NCBI GenBank assembly: GCA_003153655.1
Contig: PMAK01000260.1
Span: 1,038-6,227 of the forward strand
Reading direction: 5' to 3'
DNA length: 5,190 nucleotides
Source of the DNA: Phycisphaerales bacterium
Lineage (GTDB): Bacteria > Planctomycetota > Phycisphaerae > Tepidisphaerales > Tepidisphaeraceae
Part shown: piece by piece, positions 1-5,190 of the stretch
How positions within the stretch are numbered: the stretch's first letter is position 1
How the letters are laid out: each line of letters opens with the position of its first letter
The notes under the pieces: model-generated
The model's database searches: none
What the model was told of the DNA's origin: nothing
What the model saw: only the letters and a program-made list of their open reading frames with translations
Made by a program: the position numbers and the translations under genes

Positions 1-1
1 G

Positions 2-331
2 GTCCCAATCGGTTGCCTTGGAGTCGGCGGTCGGCTGGGTCGCGGGAAGGGCGGCATCTGTTCCTGCGGTCGGGGCTGGCGTGGTTGCTGAATCCGTGCC
101 GGGAACGGTTGCCTGATCGCCCGTGCCGGTTTCCGCCACATCGGTATGCGGGGAAGCGGAAGGCATGGGGGTTGAATCGGTGGGATCGGCCGGGCGATCG
201 GATGCGCCTGGCATCACGAGGCCGAGCTTGGGCGGTACCGCGGGTCCGCGTGAGAGGACGATTACGTAAACGACAAGGGTAACGACAAGAATCGCCCCAA
301 TGGTCAGTCCGAATTTGACATCTTTGCGCAT
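2..331 (-). CDS. N-terminal part of a single-pass membrane protein with a Pro/Thr/Ala-rich linker (cut by window edge)
   Basis: I read this gene by translating the minus strand from the ATG at 331-329; 110 codons are visible and the frame stays open to the left edge, so the C-terminus is missing. Residues 1-7 are basic (MRKDVKF), residues 8-27 form one hydrophobic segment, and Arg28 follows. Residues 29-110 are a low-complexity linker with about 14 Pro, 14 Thr, 10 Asp and many Ala and Ser. The expected topology is N-terminus in the cytoplasm with the linker and the missing domain outside. The start is well supported by AAAGGAG eight bases upstream. It lies 40 bases after the secDF stop, so it is probably the next operon member. 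No catalytic domain is visible, so function is unknown. From memory, planctomycete proteins with this kind of N-terminus often end in a LysM peptidoglycan-binding domain, but nothing in the visible part shows that. Confidence 0.8.
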   Translation of the reverse strand, partial: MRKDVKFGLTIGAILVVTLVVYVIVLSRGPAVPPKLGLVMPGASDRPADPTDSTPMPSASPHTDVAETGTGDQATVPGTDSATTPAPTAGTDAALPATQPTADSKATDWD

Positions 332-333
332 GT

Positions 334-352
334 GCGGGACTCCTTTCCCTGC
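334..352 (-). promoter_or_regulatory. Strong Shine-Dalgarno in a possible small hairpin, before the leftmost gene
   Basis: On the minus strand AAAGGAG lies at 346-340, eight bases before the ATG at 331. It is flanked by GGGA (349-346) and TCCC (339-336), with an outer GC/GC pair (352-351 and 335-334) and one bulged A at 350. The result would be a 6-bp stem with AAGGAG in the loop. The ribosome binding site is convincing and fixes the start. The hairpin is short and its role is only an inference. Confidence 0.6.
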
Positions 353-371
353 AGCCGACTCTGGATTTGTC

Positions 372-3300
372 TCAAACGTGCATCACTCCGGTAGGCCGTT
401 TGACGTCTTTGCCCCACAAGAGAAGTGGAGCCGCGATCGCCACCGACGAGTATGTGCCCACCAATATGCCAATCAGCAGCACGAATGTAAAGCCGTGGAT
501 GCCCGCTCCGCCAAGGAAATACATGAAGGAGACGGTCATGATGGTGGTTCCGCAGGTCAGGACGGTGCGTGACAACGTTTGATTGATGGCGTCGTTGATG
601 ACCGCCCGATCCAGATGTCCGTAGCGGCCGCGGTTTTCGCGGATGCGGTCGAACACCACAATCGTATCGATCATCGAATATCCCATGATCGTCAAAATAC
701 CAGCCACAACCGTGAGGTTGATCCGGAACGGCTCGATCTGGAGGAAATTGTGCGACCAGTAACTCGCGATGTAATGGGCGAATCCCAGCGCGGCCAGCGT
801 AAAGACTGTGTCGTGCAGCAGGGCGACGACTGTCGCCGAACCGTATTTGAAATTGCCGAACCGGACCCAGATGTAAATCATGATCGCGATGATGGAGAAC
901 GCCAGTGCGAGGAACGCATCCTGCTGCATTTCGCCGGCGACCTGCGGATCGAAATTGGTTTCCTGCTCGAAGGACGGCGGATGATTTACGGCGTCCTTGA
1001 CCAATCCCCAGAGCGGCTGAGCGAGATCGCCCATCCACTTGCCAACATCGGCTTCGTACGACACAGAAGGATTCCAGCCAATCACGACGGCAAAGGCGGT
1101 GGGTTTGCTTGGATCGCCGGCGCTCTCCACGGTGTATTGGACACACCCGGTGGTTGCCGACGAACTCGACAGACGCTGGTTGTTCAGCCGCTTGGTGATT
1201 TCTTCCACTGAAAGTGGTGGAGACATGTTTCTCAGCACGATCGCGACGCCGCCGGGATGGCTTGCCGCCGCGGGCGGCGTGTAACCATCCACCGCGAATG
1301 CCCTGGTGATCGGGAGCACTTCTTTATCGGCGGCATCCTTGTAATCGGCGGACGCGCCCGCGAAGTCTGATGGAAGCTGAAGCTGAAGTTTCCCCTGCAT
1401 CGCTTCCAGAACGGCGCTGCGCACGATTTCCTTCTTATCGTTCGGGACGACGACCTGGTAATGCAATCGGTCGGTGCCCACCGCCACGACGCTCGGGGCC
1501 GGGAGCGCCTGTGGTTCCTTCAGGCTTTCATCTTCGATGAGCTTGCGGACATCGTCCTGATCCATCGGCTGTTTCAATTGAAACTGCAGCGACGTGCCGG
1601 TGGCGAATTCGATGTCCATCATTCGCCCTTCCCTCACCTTGATCACAAACAGGGTCATTCCTATCCCCAGCATGATGATGCTGAAGGTATAGAAGATCCA
1701 CGCCATCCCCATCCAGTCGATGTTGGGCTTTAATAGCCGGTCCCATTTTGGGAATGTCAGCGGCAAGCTGCCGAGGCTTGTCACGCCGAACTTGTCGATC
1801 ATGAGGCCGAAAACTGTTTTAGTGACATAGAGCGCGGTGAACAGGCTGGCGCCGATGCCGATGATGAGCGTAAGTCCGAATCCCTTGACCTCTTCCGATC
1901 CGAAGGCGTACAGACACAGCGACGTGATGATGCTGGTCATGTTGGAGTCAATGATGGCGCTTCGCGCCTGCGCGTAGCTGTTGCGCAGCGCCATTCGAAG
2001 CGGAAGGTTTTTGTGCTGCTCTTCGCGCAGGCGCTCGAAAATCAGCACGTTGGCGTCCACGGCCGTGCCGATGGACAGGACGATTCCGGCGATGCTCGGC
2101 AATGTAAACGTGGCGTTGAGGGCGCACATGGTGCCGAGAATCAGCACCAGGTTCATCAGCACGGCAATGAAGGCGACCATCCCCGCGACGTAGTAATAGG
2201 CGATCAGAAACACCGCCACGACGATGAGCCCGAAGCCGCAGGAGATGAGCCCGCGATGGAGATTGTCCGCCCCCAGCGAGGGGCCCACCTGCTGTTCGCT
2301 GATCGGCTCGTCTGAAAGCTGGGCCGGCAAGCTGCCCGCGTTCATCGTGTTGATCAGATAATTCAAGTCCTGCGTTGTGAATCCGCCCTTGCCGCCGCCG
2401 GTGATTTGGCCCTGGCCGCCGGTGATGCCGGTGATGAGATTGGGAGCGCTGATAATCTTGTTATCCAGGACGATCGCGAGGCGCGAATGCGGATCCTGCA
2501 CATCCGTGTGCTGCTTGGCGACGTTGAACCAGTGCGTGGTTAAATCGCCGAAAAGGTTTCCGCCGGTGTTGTCAAAACTGAAGCCGACGGCGCGGCTGCC
2601 ATCTGACATGGTCTCGGGGCGGGCGTTTTCCAGACCCCACTTGCCGCTCTCCTTCGTCATTGATGCATCGGGAGATACCAGCACCGGCAGGTAATGCTTG
2701 CCGTTCCATTCCTTGGTTTCCGGCGGAGCGTCGGGCTTGTCAAATTCCTCGGGCCGATCCGCTTCCATCCAGCGGATCGTATCGCCTGGCTGCGGCAGCG
2801 GGCCTTTCCCGCCGGGCTGCAACCGCGCGTCCATTGTCTTTAAATCTGCGGCATTCGCCGTGATATTGTCGGCCAGGATGTGGAATTCCAGAACACCCGA
2901 CCCCTGCAACAGGCGCTTCAGGTCATCCGCGCCGGTGATGGCGTTTTTGACCGTATCGTAATCCTTATATTTCGCGTCGAAATCCGCGATCGCCGTCAAC
3001 CGCGTCGGAAAATCCGCGAACTTTTTCTTCAAATCATCAAACCGCTGATTTCCCGTTTGCTTCTGATCCGGATCATCCGCATTCACCTGATCCAGAACCG
3101 CCTGAAGATCCGCCGGTGACAGGTTTGTCTGATCGATCCGGGATTTCAGATCCTCATATTCAACGGTCAGCGGCTGCAACTTCGCGGCGAGCAACGGCAG
3201 GGGCAGCTTCTGCGGATTGGCGTGAAGAACCTGAATCTCGTCAAAGGTCTGGGACAGATTCTTGAATAGCTCCCCCCGTGTTTTGTCATCGGATGCCAGC

Positions 3301-3764
3301 TCGGCAAGGCGCTGATCGCGCTGCGCGCCCGAGCTGTGCTCCACCGCGTTGAGCACCTCGTCCACGCGGACGTTGGTTGCATCCAGCTTTTGCTGCGCTT
3401 CGTTAAACGCCTGCTTGATGCGCGGCGCTTCGGTCGCCTCGGGCGACAGCGGCATTTCGATCTCGATGCGATCATTCCCCTGCGGACGCCAGACCAGGTT
3501 CCGCAGCCCGAGCGGATCGACGCGCTTCTTCAGCGCCTCCATGACGTGTTCGGACAATTGAGGATCATCGTTCAACCCCGATTGAATCGAATAGACGAGG
3601 CTCACCCCGCCAACCATGTCGATTCCGGGACGCAGGTCCGTCTTCTGAATGAGCGTCAGATTGGGATTGAACAGCCGGGACGGCGGGCCCCAGAATATCG
3701 CGAGGAGCGATAGCACGATGATGCTGGCAATCAGCGATATTCGATTCGAATAAGTCGTTGGCAT
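372..3764 (-). CDS. secDF: Fused protein translocase subunit SecD/SecF, with large extra-cytoplasmic insertions
   Basis: This 1130-residue membrane protein assists SecYEG by using proton flow to help draw preproteins out of the channel. SecD half: membrane segment 1 at about 8-26; first periplasmic domain beginning RPGIDMVGGVSL (45-56) and ending with RLAIVLDNKIISAP (428-441) and QVGPSLGAD (492-500); five more segments between about 505 and 655, including TAVDANVLIFERLREE (567-582) with Asp570. SecF half: segment 7 at about 686-708, second periplasmic domain to about 940, then five segments between about 949 and 1116. GYSMIDTIVVFDRIREN (1028-1044) carries Asp1033, and NQTLSRT (1061-1067) carries Arg1066; these match the Asp and Arg known to be needed for proton transport. 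Fused relatives in Bacillus and Thermus are about 740 residues. The excess here is mainly a helical insertion at about 107-285 and a larger SecF domain at about 712-935. The ATG at 3764 is the only usual start after the in-frame yajC stop; its Shine-Dalgarno is weak (GGGT, 8 bases upstream). The frame is intact throughout. Confidence 0.97.
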   Translation of the reverse strand: MPTTYSNRISLIASIIVLSLLAIFWGPPSRLFNPNLTLIQKTDLRPGIDMVGGVSLVYSIQSGLNDDPQLSEHVMEALKKRVDPLGLRNLVWRPQGNDRIEIEMPLSPEATEAPRIKQAFNEAQQKLDATNVRVDEVLNAVEHSSGAQRDQRLAELASDDKTRGELFKNLSQTFDEIQVLHANPQKLPLPLLAAKLQPLTVEYEDLKSRIDQTNLSPADLQAVLDQVNADDPDQKQTGNQRFDDLKKKFADFPTRLTAIADFDAKYKDYDTVKNAITGADDLKRLLQGSGVLEFHILADNITANAADLKTMDARLQPGGKGPLPQPGDTIRWMEADRPEEFDKPDAPPETKEWNGKHYLPVLVSPDASMTKESGKWGLENARPETMSDGSRAVGFSFDNTGGNLFGDLTTHWFNVAKQHTDVQDPHSRLAIVLDNKIISAPNLITGITGGQGQITGGGKGGFTTQDLNYLINTMNAGSLPAQLSDEPISEQQVGPSLGADNLHRGLISCGFGLIVVAVFLIAYYYVAGMVAFIAVLMNLVLILGTMCALNATFTLPSIAGIVLSIGTAVDANVLIFERLREEQHKNLPLRMALRNSYAQARSAIIDSNMTSIITSLCLYAFGSEEVKGFGLTLIIGIGASLFTALYVTKTVFGLMIDKFGVTSLGSLPLTFPKWDRLLKPNIDWMGMAWIFYTFSIIMLGIGMTLFVIKVREGRMMDIEFATGTSLQFQLKQPMDQDDVRKLIEDESLKEPQALPAPSVVAVGTDRLHYQVVVPNDKKEIVRSAVLEAMQGKLQLQLPSDFAGASADYKDAADKEVLPITRAFAVDGYTPPAAASHPGGVAIVLRNMSPPLSVEEITKRLNNQRLSSSSATTGCVQYTVESAGDPSKPTAFAVVIGWNPSVSYEADVGKWMGDLAQPLWGLVKDAVNHPPSFEQETNFDPQVAGEMQQDAFLALAFSIIAIMIYIWVRFGNFKYGSATVVALLHDTVFTLAALGFAHYIASYWSHNFLQIEPFRINLTVVAGILTIMGYSMIDTIVVFDRIRENRGRYGHLDRAVINDAINQTLSRTVLTCGTTIMTVSFMYFLGGAGIHGFTFVLLIGILVGTYSSVAIAAPLLLWGKDVKRPTGVMHV

Positions 3765-3803
3765 GAGAAATGACCCGTAACCGATTGATAAAGGAACTAG
3801 CTC
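3765..3803 (-). other. yajC-secDF spacer without a good Shine-Dalgarno
   Basis: These 39 bases separate the yajC TAA (3806-3804) from the secDF ATG. The only purine-rich stretch near the start on the coding strand is GGGT at 3776-3773. I see no hairpin, terminator or promoter. The spacer is exactly 13 sense codons in the shared frame of yajC and secDF, with no further stop. Translation of secDF may depend on coupling to yajC; that is an inference from the weak site and the short distance. Confidence 0.5.
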
Positions 3804-4172
3804 TTACTTGGAGGTCGGGGTTCCATCATCCAGAACGACCCGCTTGATCGCGTCGCGGGTGAACTTGATTTTGGTATTGGAACTCTCGTCCACCTTCAGC
3901 ACCACGTCGGTATCGCGCACGTCCACGATCGTGCCCATGATTCCGCCGGCCGTGACGACCTTGTCGCCGCGCTTCATGTTTTTCAGCATGTCCGCCCGGG
4001 TCTTCTCATCCTTTTTGCGTGTTTTTTGGGAGCCGAAAAACATATACAGCAGCATTCCGCCGATCAGGACAACAAGCATGTCCTGCGGATTGGCATACCA
4101 CGGAATAGGTTCGGTCGGACGGGTGGCCGCAGCTGCCGTCATCGAATCGGCCAGCAATAGAAGAATGCTCAA
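3804..4172 (-). CDS. yajC: Sec translocon accessory subunit YajC, TTG start
   Basis: YajC is a small inner-membrane protein that associates with SecD and SecF next to the SecYEG channel; its exact role is not settled. The product is 122 residues (E. coli YajC is 110). A short outer N-terminal stretch with TAAAATRPTEP (12-22) precedes the single membrane segment at about 32-47. A basic cytoplasmic stretch follows (QKTRKKDEKTR, 49-59), then the conserved YajC core: MKRGDKVVTAGGIMGTIVDV (66-85) and KIKFTRDAIKRVV (101-113). The start is TTG at 4172, chosen because AAAGGAG sits six bases upstream; the next candidate, ATG at 4142, has no such site and would remove ten residues. It lies 53 bases after the tgt stop and 39 bases before secDF, the common bacterial arrangement for these genes. 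Its stop codon is in the same frame as secDF. Confidence 0.95.
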   Translation of the reverse strand: MSILLLLADSMTAAAATRPTEPIPWYANPQDMLVVLIGGMLLYMFFGSQKTRKKDEKTRADMLKNMKRGDKVVTAGGIMGTIVDVRDTDVVLKVDESSNTKIKFTRDAIKRVVLDDGTPTSK

Positions 4173-4178
4173 GCGTTG

Positions 4179-4185
4179 CTCCTTT
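4179..4185 (-). promoter_or_regulatory. Ribosome binding site that decides the yajC TTG start
   Basis: On the minus strand AAAGGAG is followed by the six-base spacer CAACGC and then TTG. This near-ideal match and spacing favours TTG at 4172 over the internal ATG at 4142. Confidence 0.85.
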
Positions 4186-4198
4186 AAAGTTCTCTGTT

Positions 4199-4225
4199 AG
4201 CCGGCTCGACTGCGAGCCGCGTGCT
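4199..4225 (-). promoter_or_regulatory. Hairpin between tgt and yajC
   Basis: On the minus strand CGGCTCG (4219-4213), loop CAGT (4212-4209) and CGAGCCG (4208-4202) form a perfect, GC-rich 7-bp stem with a 4-base loop. It can be extended by AGC (4225-4223) pairing with GCT (4201-4199) across a three-base bulge. It begins directly after the tgt stop codon and ends 13 bases before the yajC Shine-Dalgarno. No T-run follows on the minus strand, so it is not a standard intrinsic terminator. It may protect the tgt mRNA end, set the tgt to yajC expression ratio, or be a partial terminator; the sequence alone does not decide. Confidence 0.55.
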
Positions 4226-5190
4226 TTAATCGTCTGATTCAGCGGCCGATGCCGCGGGTCCGAGCCCGCAGCGCGGATCGTTCCGCACCAAGGAGTCGAA
4301 ACTCCCCTCTCCGATCGACCGGCGAATATCCGCCATCAGCCGTTGGTAGAACCGCATATTATGCACGGAAACCAGGACCGGGCCAAGCATCTCGCCCGCG
4401 AAAAAAAAATGGCGGATGGCCCCACGGGAGAAATTCCGGCAGGCGTAGCAGTCACAATCGGGCTCAATTGGGCCTGGATCACGCTGGTGGACGCTGTTTC
4501 GCAGGCGTATCGGACCTTTGGCCGTGAATGCGTACGCGTTACGGCCATTCCGCGTCGGGAGGACGCAATCGAACATATCGATGCCCGAACTGACGGCTTC
4601 GACGATATCGCGGGGGAAGCCCACGCCCATGAGATATCGCGGTTTATCCGGGGGCAATGCCGGGGTAATTTCGCGCAAAACCGTCTTCATTCCCTCAAAA
4701 CCCTCACCGACGGCCAAGCCGCCGAGGGCGTATCCGCTGAAATCCATGGCTGAGAGTTCCGCGGCGCAGCGGCGGCGAAGATTGAGATCGATTCCGCCCT
4801 GGACGATGCCGAAGAGTCCCTGGTCATGCTTTCGTCCGTGCGCGGCCAGACTTTGCTCGGCCCAGCGGATTGTTCGATCGACCGCCTGTTGTTGGACATC
4901 GGCATCAGCAGTCCCTGCCGGGCATTGATCGAAAGCCATGATGATGTCCGCGCCGAGATCGTTTTGGACTTCGATGCTTCGTTTGGCGTCGAGGAAGACT
5001 TCGCTGCCGTCGATGTGGCTTTTGAATCTCACGCCGGCGTCTGAGACTTCATTCAGATCAGAAAGGGAGAAGACCTGGAATCCGCCGCTGTCGGTGAGGA
5101 TGGGGCCGGGCCAGCCCATGAAGCGGTGGAGGCCGCCCAACTCGGCGACTGTCTTTTCACCGGGGCGAAGCATCAGGTGATAGGTGTTGG
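4226..5190 (-). CDS. tgt: Queuine/preQ1 tRNA-guanine transglycosylase (5' end cut by window edge)
   Basis: Tgt swaps guanine-34 in the anticodon of tRNA-Asp, -Asn, -His and -Tyr for preQ1, a step in queuosine synthesis. Reading from 5188, 320 residues are visible. The frame begins NTYHLMLRPG, the family motif near residue 70 in E. coli, so the ATG at 5173 is internal and the true start lies beyond the window. Counting from that internal Met: PILTDSGGFQVFSL (24-37) holds the general acid/base Asp28; FGIVQGG (121-127) and YALGGLAVGE (148-157) form the base-binding pocket; GIDMFDCVLPTRNGRNA (197-213) holds the nucleophile Asp202. The zinc site is Cys240, Cys242, Cys245 in CDCYACRN and His271 in SVHNMRFY. 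All key residues are present, so the enzyme should be active. The C-terminus is complete (ESDD, then TAA). A run of nine T on the coding strand encodes part of RHFFFAG (254-260). The gene is the first visible member of the cluster; any promoter lies outside the window. Confidence 0.97.
   Translation of the reverse strand, partial: NTYHLMLRPGEKTVAELGGLHRFMGWPGPILTDSGGFQVFSLSDLNEVSDAGVRFKSHIDGSEVFLDAKRSIEVQNDLGADIIMAFDQCPAGTADADVQQQAVDRTIRWAEQSLAAHGRKHDQGLFGIVQGGIDLNLRRRCAAELSAMDFSGYALGGLAVGEGFEGMKTVLREITPALPPDKPRYLMGVGFPRDIVEAVSSGIDMFDCVLPTRNGRNAYAFTAKGPIRLRNSVHQRDPGPIEPDCDCYACRNFSRGAIRHFFFAGEMLGPVLVSVHNMRFYQRLMADIRRSIGEGSFDSLVRNDPRCGLGPAASAAESDD

Noticed and set aside
304..1146. 280-codon open frame on the minus strand, out of phase with secDF
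   Set aside because: It overlaps the conserved SecF segments in another frame and translates to an Arg/His-rich, unconserved product. The intact secDF frame rules out a frameshift explanation.
579..1211. 210-codon open frame on the plus strand
   Set aside because: It lies wholly opposite secDF, whose protein is clearly conserved there, and its Arg/Asp/Glu-rich translation matches no family I know. It is a shadow of a GC-rich gene.
3788..3797. TAAAGGAAC-like Shine-Dalgarno in the yajC-secDF spacer
   Set aside because: It lies on the plus strand, opposite to the genes here, so it cannot serve secDF, and no credible plus-strand gene follows it.
3808..4200. 130-codon plus-strand frame opposite yajC
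   Set aside because: It is antisense to a confident yajC gene, begins at TTG and has a Ser/Thr/Arg-rich composition typical of shadow frames.
4202..4219. Intrinsic terminator after tgt
   Set aside because: The stem is good, but no run of T follows on the minus strand and yajC begins shortly after, so terminator was not called.
4343..4928. Two overlapping 136-codon plus-strand frames opposite tgt
   Set aside because: Both are antisense to conserved tgt codons and show no recognisable domain.
5171..5173. ATG at 5173 as the tgt start
   Set aside because: The frame stays open upstream with NTYHL, the conserved residues before this Met in the family, so this Met is internal.

Overview
The window holds one tightly packed gene cluster. 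All four protein genes are on the minus strand, so transcription runs from high to low coordinates: tgt (tRNA-guanine transglycosylase, N-terminus cut off by the right edge), yajC, a fused secDF, and the first 110 codons of an anchored membrane protein that runs off the left edge. The spacers are 53, 39 and 40 bases and none contains a recognisable intrinsic terminator, so the set reads as one operon. No RNA genes, mobile elements, CRISPR arrays or long repeats were seen. The plus strand carries only shadow reading frames.

Organism: GC content is moderately high. The order tgt-yajC-secD-secF is widespread in bacteria and not diagnostic. More informative are the secD-secF fusion into one 1130-residue protein, far longer than the roughly 740 residues usual for fused SecDF, with large extra-cytoplasmic insertions, and a downstream small anchored protein with a Pro/Thr/Ala-rich linker. 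From memory these fit the Planctomycetota/Phycisphaerae area best. This is an inference and not proven here.

Layout, left to right: 2-331, start of an unidentified single-pass membrane protein; 332-371, spacer with a strong Shine-Dalgarno in a possible hairpin loop; 372-3764, secDF; 3765-3803, spacer without a good Shine-Dalgarno; 3804-4172, yajC, starting at TTG behind a strong Shine-Dalgarno; 4173-4225, spacer with a perfect 7-bp hairpin; 4226-5190, tgt (5' end missing).

Function: Tgt exchanges G34 of certain tRNAs for a queuosine precursor. YajC and SecDF are accessory parts of the Sec translocon; SecDF uses the proton-motive force to help pull secreted proteins across the membrane. The leftmost product would itself sit in the membrane facing out. 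The cluster is largely housekeeping. The most unusual content is the pair of enlarged extra-cytoplasmic domains in SecDF, with altered SecF family motifs. I found no clearly new multi-gene system.
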